64,000 nucleotides of DNA from Gordius sp. MW1 (lineage: Eukaryota; Nematomorpha; Gordioida; Gordea; Gordiidae): NCBI GenBank assembly GCA_964036665.1, contig OZ038527.1:4092001-4156000 (forward strand), read 5' to 3'. The notes beneath the pieces were generated by a model. The model did no database searches and was not told the origin of the DNA. It worked only from the letters and a program-made list of their open reading frames with translations. Below are positions 51,502-63,652 of the stretch, piece after piece. Positions within the stretch are counted from its first letter, which is position 1. The number at the start of each line of letters is the position of its first letter. A program made the position numbers and the translations under genes.

Positions 51502-54500
51502 GTAATTTGCCATTTATATATTTTATTCAAATTTTGTTATTGCTACGGCATAATTATGATTTTGGAAAAGGATTATTGCTTTCGAAATAAGACCAGCTAA
51601 TGACCGCTGGTTGGTTTAATTTTTCCGACCTTGCCCGAGTTCCAGTTTTATTTTAGTGCTCCGATTGTGCAACTTGTCTAATTTGTTGCTTTATTTGTAT
51701 AAAATAATTTAATTTGTCTTAAAGTGAGTGTATTTTGAATTTAATTTTATAGTTTAAAAATCGTATTTTCCTTAAAACGAATGAAATTCGTGCCGTGATG
51801 GCCGAAATTCTTATCGATTTTCAGGTGCCCGGCTCTTAAATTATAATTGATATCCAAGGCCGAGCCCTTAGACCGAATCATACAGATTTTGGAAAATATT
51901 TAAGTGTACATCAATAAAAGCGACGACAGTGAATAATGAAATTAACTAAAACATAGGCGTAGCCAGCATTGGAATTAAGGGGGCCGATAATGATTTAGGG
52001 AGGGGCAAAATAATCATCTTTTGAATTTTTAGCCATGATTTTATTACATTTTTGGATTTAGGGGGGTCAGCCCCCCCTTTCTGCCCCGCTACGCTCATGA
52101 TGACGAGAATTTCCTGAAAAACCATTTTATTTTGCAACAAAAATGATACCCTGAAATATATGCTAGAATTATATATGGGAAAAGAAACGTTTCAAACTAA
52201 ACGTAAAAGTTATGGTAGTTTATAAAGATAAACATTAAAACAATAATAACGCGTTCTTCACACCTTATAAATTTAATTTAAAGCACTCCCCAGGGTGATT
52301 TTTTCACGGAACGTGCCCGTGTGCAGCCAGGTGAATATACATTTTTAATGTTGTGGGGGGAGGGGATTATGTGCTTGACCCCGTTGAGTTGTTTTTATAT
52401 GAAGTCTCTTCTCTACTTCACTACGCACGCGACTTAATTATCTGAGGTATTAACGAGGATTTTTTGTCGCTAGATATTTGTTTGTTTTGTAAATACGTGT
52501 TTACACTAGGTTTAGCACAGGGGGATCAGATCGCTTACTCTTAAATTTTGACACTAGAGACCTGCAGCAACGGGCTTGCCTAGCTCAGTCTATAAAAATT
52601 TATAGGCCGGCCCGAGCCCGATAAGTTATATTCTGACCCGTCCTGGCTGTGCCCGTTGTTTTATTTTAAAGCAGAAGCCCGGCCGCGGGTAGGGCTTTTA
52701 GACCCGTCCGCGGGCCGTTCAGGTCTCTATCTGAATGGGCTTATTTGAAGAATATATAAAGGCTAAACTATGATGTTTTAAATTTATATATTAGTATAAT
52801 TAATAAGAAAATTATTTTTTTAAGGGGCGAAGGGGGAGGTAAGTGGGCCAATGCTATATCGAGGTAAAAGGTTTAGGTTTAAAAAGGAGGAATGCCTTTA
52901 TGGTTGCATTTGTTGTTTGAGCGTATGAATTGACAAATTACATCACCAGTTATGGATGCCTTTGATTTATATATTTTTATTTAATTCTTTTTGATTAATA
53001 ACAAAATTTTGGGGAAATTAAGATTGAGATGATTAAACCAATAATTTCCAATGCTCTTTGTGACTTTAGACGCGACTGACCGTGGCAAAATACCATTGAT
53101 TTCCTCTTTAACGTTTAAATATATCAAAGGCCCAATTGACTTACTTGACGAAACAGCTGTTTTCACTTATTATGACATATGGGATATTTTGGAAAAAATT
53201 TCAACACCCACACGGTTAAGTTTCGCCCTTCCAATGCCTGCAAATCAAACTAAAGGCATTATTTGACCATTTCTAAATCGATCCAAATTTTTGAAACCGC
53301 AGCTACTACTTCAAATTTCAAAGAGATTAATAACTGGGTTGAGTGATTGCCCTGGATCTATGTATTACATTACATTGTATGACGCGTCGCGGTGTAAATT
53401 TTTTGCCTTTCGTCCTCGCACCGCATAATTTTGTTTGCCGTCTAGTTTTTGATTATCCATGTCATATCTACTTTTGCACCTTCCCCGACAATTCATATTT
53501 CATCATCGTACGGATTTCAGCCATTTTAAATTAAATTTTAGAAGAATTTTACCCTATTTTGGGGAATTAATTATAATTTATTTGTAACACCATATAACAC
53601 ATTCCCGAAAATAAATCAACGAAATATAGTTTAAAATAGTTACTTCTCCCCTCTCTTAAAATTATAAATTATATTCCACGGGAAAAATTGAATTTTAACT
53701 CGTCTCTCTCTCTCTCTCCTGGTTAGAATCGTCAAAATTTTATCATTCATTTCACAATGGGGTTTCTGAAAGAAACAAAGCCGCTTTAAAGGCCGAATTT
53801 ACGTCAAAAATCGGAAAATTTATTATTGGTTATTTCTACGGGAATGGCTTTAATATACGCTTTGGTCGGCGGAGCCCTTAGTCTTGGGCTTAGGTATTAC
53901 GCTAGCACTCGTTTAAAGTGCAAAAATAAGTTTTCCTTCGCTGAGCTAGAATGCTTCATGGACCCATCGATCGTAAAATGCTATTCAACCCCCCATGTAA
54001 GGATGTTTATTGTTAGTTTTCGTCATTTCTATTTTTTTATATTTTTGATATCGTAAAAAAAACGTTGATATGCAAGTTTTATCACAGTTTTCTCGAAGTT
54101 TTTACTCGGAGAATAGGTGTGAGTAGTGTTGCAAAAACGGCTGGGTTTGTTTGGCCTACCTTTGGTTTTAGTCGACTTCTAGATTTAGGCGAAATTTGAA
54201 AATAGACCATAGTCGACCGTTGTTAGTCTTAGTTAAACCGAAGGCCGATCAAACAAAATCCAGCCGTTTCAACACCAGTTCTGAGATTAGAACCTAATAT
54301 TTATTAAAAAGTTAAAGAAAATTGTTGTTTAGCTTACAGATAACAATATATATGTTTAATGTTTATAATTTCGGGGGTTTTTGTTTATAAATCTCTTTTT
54401 TGAGATTACAGTTTGATGAGTTTGGGTCGGGTCGGGTTCGGGATGAAAATTTTAAAATGCTTTCGGGTTCGGGTTGAATAAATTACTTTGCAGGCCTCTA

Positions 54501-57500
54501 GTTTGGTTAAATAGTAACAAACCTACTCAGTTTTAATAAAAAGAATATTAAGTGAATGCCTTTTATTAATTCGTCTTGGAGAAGGTGTCTTACATAAACC
54601 TGAGGAATTGAAAGTATGTAAACTATTGAGACCTAAAATAATAATGATTTAAGGATCAGCCATGTTAACTTTGAAATTTATTTTCCAGCCATTTTTTTTG
54701 TTAAATTTATGATTATGACTATAAATAAATCGGCGATTAAGTTTTGATTTAAAATTAAAAAAATAAAAAAATTTAGCATTTTTAATGCAAATTGAGGAAT
54801 ATAATCTAATCAATTATAAATATTAATCTTAGTGGAAATCTTGAGTTGTTTTTTTCAAATCATCTAAATAACCTAGCTTCATTTTCGATGAGGTCGAGAT
54901 CTAATGTGACGGAGGAAAAACACTTTAATATATACATACCTTATACTTTGATTTTAGTTATAACAGAACTTTTATACGTTTTTCATATTTACTTTTGACT
55001 GTATATAATCTTTTCCCAGACGTTTTTCCCCCACGTTTTTTCCAAGTCAAGCGTTTTCTTTATAGTTCAAGCTCATTTTTTATTTTTTTCCGCATTTTTT
55101 GCATGCTAGTTTAAATTAAGTTTTGTTACATACTTGCTCGGGGTTGAGCTCATGGGCGTAGCCAGGGGGTGGCAAAGGGAGCGACTTCCCCCTTCTAAAT
55201 CCATAAAATCTTAAAAATTTCATATAATTATGGCTTAAATTTTAAAAATAATCATTTTGTTCCTCCCCAAATCCAAATCATTATTGCCCCTCCTCTCTAA
55301 CTTCAATCCTGGCTACGCCCATAATTGAGCTTTATGAGATGCCGTAATTCGAAATTACAAAAGATTAAACAACAATATTCGAATATTTTTGAATCTGATA
55401 TATTTCATCTTGAGCCTTCCCAGGCAATAATAATGAATTTAAATAAGCTAAAAATGCATTATGGAAATTGTTAAATCTAGTAAAATTTCCATCCATGACT
55501 CTTATATTTTAGCAAGTATTATTGTAATGATTTGGAAATAAACTTCGTTAAAAATAAAGAAATCATGGGCGTAGCCAGCATTGGGATTAGAATGGGACAA
55601 TAATGATGGGGCAAAATGATCATTTTTTGAAATTTTAGCCATAAATTTTAACAAATTTTTGGATTTAGAGGGGGGCAACCGTTCCTCCCTGCCCCCCCCC
55701 CTTGGCTACGCCCATGATTATCCCATAGCGTTTTCATTATTTTCTTCCATACTTTTTGCAATTTTCCTTACCGCACAGTATATGCATATTGAAAAAATCT
55801 ATCAATTTTTATATATCGTAATGTCCATGTCGACAATCAAATTGCTTTTTTTCCTGTTTTGCCTCGTTAATAAAAATTATTAAACGGCTTTTTAACTTAC
55901 GTTACAGAATGAACCGGGGGAGCGGATATCGCTCTTTTGTCAAAATGGCACGTTAATCGAAAGGCCCGCCAAAGATTTGGTAACTCTCGATCAAGTGACT
56001 CGAATTGGCTTGACGGCCTCAAGTAATTTAGACATACGCATAACAAAATAGTTTTTAATTTTTATTTAGCTCCATATGTTTCACGAAAACTGCACACGCT
56101 TAAAAAGCGCTATTGAAAAAAACTAAACGCGACACGAAAATTTTATTTTCTTTCAATTTAAAACATTTTCTTTTTTAAAAATTCTTATCGGGATTCTAAC
56201 AAGGACATAATGCCACGAATGGTTACTCACTTTTAAATATTTTTTCAACCCCCCTATTACAAGAATATGAAAAAAATATTTTTTGACTCACAATTTTTTC
56301 ACTTTTTTTGTTCAACCATATAGCTAGCTATCAAGAAAATTTTCGATTTCAGGGGTGAATTTCATGAATTTTTATTTTGATCAGGCATTAAGAATTATTC
56401 CACGGCTCTATGTCTGCTTATTAAAATAATACACTTTAGCATGTGTATTTTTATCAGCATGTGGAAACTAACCTTTACAAATATAAAAAATAAAAAATGT
56501 TATATTGATGATTCAAGATGACGGAGATCTCTTTGGTTCACGATCGGCTATAAGTTCTACGTCACCCTATTCTTGGATCTCTTATTCTCAAGTATTTATT
56601 TTAAACGCAAAAAATTATTTTGAATTTTTAAAATCTTAAAAAAATGGCTCGAAAAGTATTTATTTCGCAATTAAAATACAATTATAAACCTTCATTTCTT
56701 TTGTTTAGAAGAGTTTAAACTTACGTTTATAAATTAAACGATAAATGCTTAGAAACGCTGTAAAAAGCAATTTTTACCTTTTTTCACAAAAAAAGAAGCT
56801 ATTTTAACATTGTTTTCCCCTATTTTCTCAGTTTATCGAACGAGCTCGGCACATAGGATCGGCCTATGTTAGACTGGGGCTAACGCCCGGCGCCAACAAT
56901 TTCGTAGCCATCTTCTCCATTAATCGGTTAGAGGTAATTTCGCAAGTTATTTTTTGGCCTTTGCCCAAAATATAAGAATTTTTGAAAATTGCATTTTTAG
57001 AAATATGTTAGTGATTTTTTTAAAATTCATAGTTGTTTGCGCATTATTTGATCCATGTTTTTAATCTGTTAGGAGTATAATTTATAAATCAATTGCCAAA
57101 ATTCATTTTAAAAAAAATGCATATTTAGAAATATATTAGTGATTATTCAGTTGCTATATTTATATTAATTTAATATTTTTACATACGTGTTCGTACGGGT
57201 TAATCTACTTTCGATAAGAAACACGATTAAAATATATTAAACTTTATTCGTTGGAATTTAGTTGTTTGCGCATTATTTGATCCAAGATTAGGAGTATAAT
57301 TTTTAAATTAATTGCCAAAATTCCTAAAATAAAGGGCATTTTTGTCTTAAATTTTAACAATTTTATTTTGTCATCGTTTGCCCAAGTGGGTACTGGCCGA
57401 ACACGCGTGCTACATGTATTCTATGGTGTTGGTAGCCCTTTATGATACCCTCGGACCCGACGCGTGCAATTACATATTACTCCAAAGTATGGCATCATAA

Positions 57501-60500
57501 TTATAATTATATATATATATATATAATTATAATTATAAAAATTTTCAGTATATACATATTGTATAGCTTTGGGAATTTGCATTTTTTTGAACATGTATTA
57601 TATATATATGTTATTTTTTACTTGTACACTTACAGCTCATAAAAATCTATGGAGGTTTCATAAATCGAGGTTGATAAATAAATTTTAAGATAAAAATGGA
57701 CTTATTTATGGGCCAGCGCAAAATAGTGCTGTAAAAACGGCTGGATTTTGTTTGGTCGACCTCGTTTTTTGGTCTGTTTTCCTTAGTCTACCTTTAGGCT
57801 CGGTCGAAATTTGTAATACAGACCAGACTCGTTAGTTGAACTAAAGGTCGACAAAACAAAACCCAGCCCTTTTTACAACATTAGCGCTGAAGCATTACCT
57901 AAATTTATGCTAGCAGTTATTAATTTATTTAAAATGCTCCAAAAAGTGAAACTCTAATACCTTTAGTGTACGGTTTTATCGATTTTTTTAGATTTCTCTA
58001 ATGCTAAATATGTCCATGGTCAGGTATGGGGTCCATTAGACCCTACCTTCCTTTTAAAAAATTTAGCCAACTAATTAGACGACGGGGTAATGTTGAATGA
58101 GGCATGCATTTACGTATTTATACTCTAGCCGAGGCAAAGATAGTCATATGTGATACCTTCAAACACGCGCGGATAGTTGTGGATAATTGCATAAAGCACC
58201 ATAACCCTCACCTATCAACCATAGTCGTGGTTGAAGATTTCAACGCCCCCGGCTCTAAGCTTGAACGAGAAGCGCTCGAAAAAGATGCTGCCCAGTTCCC
58301 GAATCCACTCTTATTGCTATCTTGGGAAAAGTTTGAAGTAAAGCCACGCAGCTCTATAGTTTTTTAGTAGTTGGAATTTAATTTTTTGTTTAGATCCTGC
58401 GTATGATTTAAGCTGTTGGTTGTTGAAATTTGGGTAAGTATAGCGTTATTTATTTTTGGTGAATCCATTTCTAGTTTTTAGATAGTTTCGTTTTTGGATG
58501 TAATATTCGTTAATTTACGATTTAGGCACTGAGGTAAGCCGTGGTGTGTTTACTTTATAGGTAACTAGTGTTGTGAAACGGCTGGGTTTTGCTTGGTCCA
58601 CCTTTGTTGGTCTGTTTTTCTTTAGTCGACCTCTAGGCTTGGTCGAGATTTGAAAGACAGACCAGAAGCGACCGTAACCCTTAGTAAAACCAAGGGTGTG
58701 CCAGACGAAGCCCTGCCGTTTTTGCGACATTAAGGTAAAGCCGTGTTATTCCGATAAATAGGCTTGAAAATAGGGAAAAAATCATTAAATAAGTAAATTT
58801 TATGTTGAGATTAAGAAACTTGTTCTAAATCATATATTTCGCTCTCCAATATTATGACCAGTTGCTATATACACTTCAGCTAGTTTGACGACTCAATTTT
58901 TTAGTGTTTTTTGTGCTTGTTTTAAACTATTATTTATTTAATTTTTTACCTTATGGATTTTTCTACTTTACTTGATGTAGGCTGATGGGAAACAGTATAC
59001 CTTTGATCCCGTGGTAATTAACTTTAATATATATTTATGTTAAATTACAAACAATGACTAAGGATTTATAATGCAACTTTAAAATCATCTCGCTTTACCA
59101 CAATTAAATATTTCTAAATATTATTTTTCAATTTTTTTATTTAATTTTGTATTTTTTGATGTGAAATTTGTACTTATCGGCTTGGTGTGCACATTAGCCG
59201 CCTAAGCCGGATGATTTATGTAGCGTCTGTTACACCAGTGGTACTACGGGCAATCCTAAAGGTGTCATGTTGACCCACAAAAATATGCTAGCCGTCGCTT
59301 CTGGGCTACATTTCCATTTCGTACGGATCTATTTTATTTGTATTTATGTTTGCAAATTTATCATTTTTTTCTAAAATAAACTCACCAAATTTGATTGATT
59401 AACGTAGTTTTGAGTATTTAAAAAAGGTAGATTGGGTTTTATACAACTTTTTGCTTAAGTAATCTATAAAAAGCGGAGGTCCTACCAGGGGCGTAGCCAG
59501 GATTGGATTTAGAGGGGGGTGCAATAATGATTTAGGGAGGGGCAAATTGATGATTTTTTGAAATTTAAGCCATCGTTGTATTTAATTTTATAGAATTTTG
59601 GATTTAGGGGCTCCTGGCTACTCCCATTCCTCCTATATTTAAAATTAACCAATTATTTAAAATGGCTTTGCAGTCCTGTTTGTAAGACTGCCTCTGATTT
59701 ATATGCTTCTGGGACTAGACAGGGAGGGACGGTTCCTATAAGTCCAAAAATTCTTTAAAATTTAATATAATTATTACTAAAATTACTAAAAATTATCATT
59801 TTGACCTTCCCTAAATCATTATTGCCCCCCCCCTATAAATCCAATCCTGGCTACGCCCATGTGTATATGCTTCTTTATAATTTATTTTTCATTTTTTTCA
59901 AAATATATTACATGTAGAACGGGATGTTGAATAAAAACACGGTCAGTATATCGTTTCTCCCCTTAGCACACATGCTGGAACGGGTCGTACAAGTATGAAA
60001 TTTGACATTGTTTCCCAAATAACATTTGAGATTACAATGTGCAATTGCCCATAAGATTTTGCGATTTTATTCGATTAATTACATAGTTAGGGAAATTTGG
60101 AATTGCTAATGTTTGTGTAACTTTTAAAAATTAAACTAGACCTGCAAGCTAGTTTGGTGTAACATGGAAAGTTTATACATTATTTAGAATTTTTAAGGAT
60201 ACAGATATAATCATTTATTAAATTTCTAATAGAATTCTAAGAAAAAATAAGCATCTCGAAATAAATTGCATGTTTTGGCAGATGAATGTTATGATACACG
60301 GTGGTAGAATTGGTTTCTATTCGGGCAACGTTAAAAATTTATCTCAAGACATGAAAATACTGAAACCCACGCTCTTCCCTACGGTGCCCAGGCTTTTGAA
60401 CAAAATGCACGACAAAGTAATGATAAGTTATTTTATAAAAATTTAAAGCAGAGTTGATTGTTTATATCTTGGCTTGGTTCGCGATAAAAATAGAAAAATA

Positions 60501-63500
60501 TTTACAAATCCATAAAATTGTGCAGTTTAACCCCCGATAATATGGGAAACCTTCTTTAAAGTCTAAATATAAACCAAATAGGGAGCTTAGATTTTTAATT
60601 TTATATAATAGGGCATAATTAATTCAAGTTTAAAGATTTTTAAATACCTGAAAATTAAAATTTTTAATTTAGTGTGAAATTTTTGTGTTACTAAAGTAAA
60701 TCTGAAGCAATAAAAGGTATTAATGCTAAATAAAAAATAACTTTTTTGACAATCTTCTTCTTTCCCCCACAATCGTGGGGTTTGTTTCGATTAGTTTCTT
60801 CCTCTTGATCGGGTAAGTGCCATGTCTTTATTAATCTTCTTAGCATTCATAACTTTATCAACCTGCCCTTTCCACGTGACACGAGGTCGTCCTCCTCCTC
60901 TTTTTCCCGGTACCTCCATGTCCAGTACTTTTCGATTTTAATCATTTGTCTCCCTTCTTAGTATATGCCCATACCCCTTACCCGATTTTTTAATCAAGTC
61001 CGCCATAGGTTGAATACCCATTTTTGTCATGAGAAAGTCATTCGTCATATGGTCGAGCTAAGTATACCCCTAAAAATCTGATTTTCACTTCGTTTGAAGG
61101 CCTGATTGGCATACTATAATGTCTCCTTTATTTTTTGATATCTTTTTGGATTTAGGTTAAAGAATCGCTCAGTAAAAGCTGGATCAAGAGTGCGATTTTT
61201 AAGTTAGCTCTTCGGGCAAAGATGGAAGAAGTTAAAAGGTAGCATTTTATTTTATTTTTATAAAATATTATAAACCTTTTTCTTAATTTATGCTCTTTTT
61301 TGATAATACAAAAAGGTTGTATCTTAATCAATTTGAGCTAAATAATTATAATGATTGAGGATAATATTATAGTTCATTGCCTTCTCGTTGTAAGTGATAA
61401 TTTGTTTAGAAGGTTCTCGTTTAGAATTAGGCACGTTTATAATGTGCAATCGCATTCAAAAGAAATTCTTTTAACAAATACTCTATGAAATGGCTATCGT
61501 TTTATTATTATTTTGAATCTTGGTTTATTTATAACCAGGACACTATCATTTTTTGAAAAACACTATCGGCATGCATAAAAACAGACTTTCTTTCCTTTAT
61601 TAATAATAATTAAAATACTGTAATAAGTTTGGGGTCAATTTTAAAACCATTGGCATCTAGGGGAGTTATCAGGTCCGATGGTATATGGGACGGACTTTTC
61701 AAGCCAATCCGCCAAGAACTGGGTGGCAACGTGAAATTCATAGCGGTGGGCAGTGCCCCCCTAAGCCCCGAAATCATGAATTTCAGCCGGGCCGTCCTGG
61801 GCTGCCTAATACTCGAAGGCTACGGGCAAACGGAGTGTGGCGGCGTTTGTAGCCTGCAAATCCCTGGAGATCCTTGTTGTGGTTCCGTGGGGCCGCCCCT
61901 GGCCTGCAATTTGATCAAGTTGCAAGACGTGCCCGATATGAGATATTTCGTGAAGGATCAAAAGGGCGAGGTTTTACTACGTTGTTCGTTAGTTTTATAC
62001 TATGAAAGTGGTTTAAATTGTTTTTGAAAAAATTGAATGCCTTATTTAAAAACTAGAAAATAAGTAGGAGTTGTTTAAAAGTTATAATTTTGGCTAAAAT
62101 GGCAACGAGAGTGGTTGTTTTTAGCACTAGATATTTGGGGCATTTTTGTATGTTTTTCACGTTGAAGATTTGAAGATTGCAGCTAAAATAGGATGTGAAA
62201 TTGTTTTTGGAAAGTTGTTTAAGTTACAACACACTAGTGTTGTAAAAACGGCTGGGTTTTGGATGGTCAATTTTTGGTTTTGGTCGACTAAAAATAATCA
62301 GACAAAGGTTTTTTGGTCTATTTTTCTTAGTCGACCTCTAGGCCAGTCTAAATTTGAAAACTAGAGTGGAGCTTTAGTTTTGAGAGTTCGACCAAACAAA
62401 ACCCAGCCGTTTTTACAACACGCTCATCCGATGTGAGATATTTCGTGAAGGATCAAAAGGGCTAGGTAGCCGTGTTTATTTGTTAAATTATAATTTGAAA
62501 GATTACTAAGCTTTAAAACTGGGATAAAGAGACTTTCATAAGAAAGTGAAAGGGCCCGACGCTAAAATTAGGGTAAAAAACCGAGTTTTTTGTTAAAATA
62601 CTAATTTTAGTTAAGGTTGAAAGTGAGAGCTGTTGTTTTTTTTCGTCAGGCGATATCTAGGGCTTATTTTTCGGTTTTCAGGTTATGACATGACAGGTTG
62701 CCGCTAAAATTAAATTTAAAACTGTTATTGAGAGATCCATTTGAGAAGGTTAATTAGGCTGTTGGACATGCGGGATACCATAGCCTTTTTGTGTGAAAGA
62801 GCAAGAGGGCCCATATCATAACATTTCATTTTTTGGTACTTTTTAGAGTTACTTCAGCAATGCTTAGCTCGTAGCTTGTGGTTATTTGCCAAAGGTTTTG
62901 GCCTTCTTTTTCTGTATGAATTACTTGGCTGACCTCGCGTAAATTTTTGTTATGGAAAATTATTGCATTCTCGTTAGGTAGTAATAATTTGGTGTGGATT
63001 CAAACTTTGTTAAGTGCAATTTTTAAATTAAATGTTGCATTGATTATACGTTTTAAAAAATTGATTTCGGCAAGAATTAAAATGTAAGACAAAATTGATT
63101 AGGAAAAGCACTGTTTTAACTCTCGTATATAACATTTTTTGGGATTTATTTTGTTTTTAATCCTTAAGACCGAACTCTATATTTTGCAAATTCGCTTCTT
63201 TTACGAGCCAATTAATTAGCAAACATAATAAAATTAGTTAATAATGTAAATCACATCTTAAGCTTTAATAAAAACTAAATTTGATAATATCAAAAGGTCT
63301 TCAAGTATGAAAATTTCTAGACTAAATATCATATTTTCGCGTTTGATAAATTCGACCGTAGGCTTTAATGGGTTAAGACAGATGATTTATTGGGATTAAT
63401 TCTTATCCAGATGCGCCTTTTCATTGTTCTCATTTTTTGAATCATATGATTGTTAATTTTTGCCATACAAAATAACATTTCCTCTTTTTGTTGTTGTAAT

Positions 63501-63652
63501 TTTAAACTTTTTTAAAAATATATTTTGGGGGTTAGATTTGCATTAAAGGGCCTAACGTGACCCAAGGCTATTACAAAGAATCCAAATTAACGTCCCAAGC
63601 CATCGACTCATTGGGATGGCTCCACAGCGGAGACATTGGACAATGGCTACCA
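51352..63652 (+). CDS. ACSL1-like: long-chain acyl-CoA synthetase, ACSL1/5/6 type (partial at the 3' end)
   Basis: Seen: exons 51352-51501, 55908-56022, 56518-56591, 56832-56933, 57387-57486, 58129-58337, 58981-59013, 59198-59320, 59918-59992, 60282-60416, 61156-61238, 61661-61970 and 63536-63652 join in frame to 542 codons. The N-terminus has a membrane segment (about residues 9-24). The AMP-binding P-loop [11 protein letters not shown] is at 273-283, SFLPLAHM in exon 9, GYGQTE at 453-458 and GWLHSGDIG at 530-538. Known: ACSLs activate long-chain fatty acids with ATP and CoA at ER and outer mitochondrial membranes. The SFLPLAHM gate region resembles the F-type gate of ACSL1/6; ACSL3/4 match poorly. 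The lysine-bearing C-terminal part lies beyond the window. The start is ATG 51352; no upstream in-frame ATG was needed. Confidence 0.93.
51951..52100. mobile_element. REP-A copy in ACSL intron 1
   Basis: AGGCGTAGCCAGCATTGGAA at the left, CTGCCCCGCTACGCTCATGA at the right. Confidence 0.82.
52555..52729. mobile_element. GC-rich hAT-like MITE
   Basis: TAGAGACCTG...CAGGTCTCTA inverted ends, with GGCCCG/CGGGCC-rich flanks like those of the hAT element at 18766. A weaker relative (GGGTCGGGTCGGGTTCGGG, GCAGGCCTCTAG) lies at 54425-54502. Confidence 0.65.
53703..53718. repeat. CT dinucleotide run
   Basis: A pyrimidine tract followed by CCTGGTTAG, which looks like a splice acceptor at 53727. It could serve a 5' UTR exon before ATG 53844. 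Confidence 0.5.
53844..53996 (+). CDS. candidate alternative first exon of the ACSL-like gene
   Basis: 51 codons from ATG 53844 to donor GTAAGG, with an N-terminal hydrophobic stretch ([18 protein letters not shown]). It ends in phase 0, the same phase as exon 1, and lies before exon 2, so it could replace exon 1. An in-frame stop upstream at 53787 fits a first exon. The sequence after the anchor does not resemble the PPxDLS segment. Inference only; no transcript is seen. Confidence 0.5.
54127..54276. mobile_element. REP-B MITE in ACSL intron 1
   Basis: GTGTTGCAAAAACGGCTGGG at the left, AAATCCAGCCGTTTCAACAC at the right. Confidence 0.85.
55149..55322. mobile_element. REP-A copy, reverse orientation
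   Basis: CATGGGCGTAGCCAGGGGGT at the left, TCCTGGCTACGCCCATAATT at the right; the internal blocks are the complement of the other orientation. Confidence 0.85.
55565..55718. mobile_element. REP-A copy, forward orientation
   Basis: CATGGGCGTAGCCAGCATTG at the left, CTTGGCTACGCCCATG at the right, 190 bp before ACSL exon 2. Confidence 0.87.
55908..56022 (+). CDS. ACSL-like exon 2
   Basis: Encodes [18 protein letters not shown] and the [13 protein letters not shown] segment, matching the ARRSALLDSDE and TLYEGFQRG region of ACSL1. Ends in phase 1. Confidence 0.85.
56518..56591 (+). CDS. ACSL-like exon 3 (74-bp exon)
   Basis: Encodes [20 protein letters not shown], aligned with the GPCLGSRKPDQPYEWLS block of ACSL1. 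It restores phase 0 between exons 2 and 4. Confidence 0.85.
56832..57486 (+). CDS. ACSL-like exons 4 and 5
   Basis: Exons 56832-56933 and 57387-57486. They encode [15 protein letters not shown] with [12 protein letters not shown], then [20 protein letters not shown], the conserved pair of blocks in the N-terminal domain of ACSL enzymes. Confidence 0.9.
57727..57884. mobile_element. REP-B MITE in ACSL intron 5
   Basis: GTGCTGTAAAAACGGCTGGA at the left, CAAAACCCAGCCCTTTTTAC at the right. Confidence 0.85.
58129..58337 (+). CDS. ACSL-like exon 6
   Basis: 70 codons from [11 protein letters not shown] to SWEKFE, the linker region before the P-loop. Acceptor CTCTAG, donor GTAAAG. Confidence 0.88.
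58569..58733. mobile_element. REP-B MITE in ACSL intron 6
   Basis: GTGTTGTGAAACGGCTGGGT at the left, CCCTGCCGTTTTTGCGACAT at the right. Confidence 0.83.
58981..59320 (+). CDS. ACSL-like exons 7 and 8 (AMP-binding P-loop)
   Basis: Exon 58981-59013 is an 11-codon micro-exon. Exon 59198-59320 carries [18 protein letters not shown], the AMP-binding signature. The phases agree. Confidence 0.92.
59488..59627. mobile_element. REP-A copy in ACSL intron 8
   Basis: AGGGGCGTAGCCAGGATTGG at the left, CTCCTGGCTACTCCCATTCC at the right. Confidence 0.82.
59715..59862. mobile_element. REP-A copy, reverse orientation, left end decayed
   Basis: GGTTCCTATAAGTCCAAAAA through TAAATCATTATTGCCCCCCC to CCTGGCTACGCCCATG. 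It lies about 90 bp from the opposite-facing copy at 59488. Confidence 0.78.
59918..60416 (+). CDS. ACSL-like exons 9 and 10 (gate region)
   Basis: Exons 59918-59992 and 60282-60416. The first holds [16 protein letters not shown], equivalent to the fatty-acid gate exon that is alternatively spliced in vertebrate ACSL6. The second holds [11 protein letters not shown] and [16 protein letters not shown]. Confidence 0.9.
60776..61075 (-). pseudogene. non-LTR retrotransposon ORF C-terminal fragment
   Basis: Minus strand, in ACSL intron 10: [17 protein letters not shown], one stop, then [20 protein letters not shown] followed by [20 protein letters not shown]. Known: YGHxLRR followed by GxRxxGRPRxTW closes the reverse-transcriptase ORF of many RTE/CR1-type elements. 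The rest of the ORF is absent (5' truncation is usual for such elements). Confidence 0.75.
61156..61238 (+). CDS. ACSL-like exon 11
   Basis: 28 codons, [20 protein letters not shown] and then AKMEEVKR, ending in phase 2 and completed by the first base of exon 12. Confidence 0.85.
61661..61970 (+). CDS. ACSL-like exon 12 (adenylate-forming motif)
   Basis: 310 bp with [13 protein letters not shown] and [11 protein letters not shown], the second ATP/AMP signature. It ends GAG before GTTTTA. The donor is weak but gives the exact [10 protein letters not shown] join expected of the family. Confidence 0.9.
62232..62421. mobile_element. REP-B MITE in ACSL intron 12
   Basis: GTGTTGTAAAAACGGCTGGG at the left, CCCAGCCGTTTTTACAACAC at the right; the best-preserved termini of the family here. 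Confidence 0.9.
62428..62466 (+). pseudogene. duplicated 3' end of ACSL exon 12 (copy 2)
   Basis: GAGATATTTCGTGAAGGATC followed by AAAAGGGCTAG repeats 61939-61970 of exon 12 almost exactly, but the penultimate codon position now reads TAG, followed by GTAGCC as a possible donor. Including it would end the protein. Confidence 0.85.
62764..62810 (+). pseudogene. older duplicate of the exon 12 end (copy 3)
   Basis: GACATGCGGGATACCATAGC then GTGAAAGAGCAAGAGGGC aligns with GACGTGCCCGATATGAGATA and GTGAAGGATCAAAAGGGC in exon 12. More diverged and frame-disrupted. Confidence 0.5.
63536..63652 (+). CDS. ACSL-like exon 13 (last exon in the window)
   Basis: 39 codons with [16 protein letters not shown] and [13 protein letters not shown]; donor GTAATT. 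The next exon lies outside the window. Confidence 0.9.

Noticed and set aside
53051..53266. A 71-codon + strand frame in ACSL intron 1
   Set aside because: No domain or family similarity, no splice signals in phase with ACSL, and an overlapping antisense frame; treated as chance.
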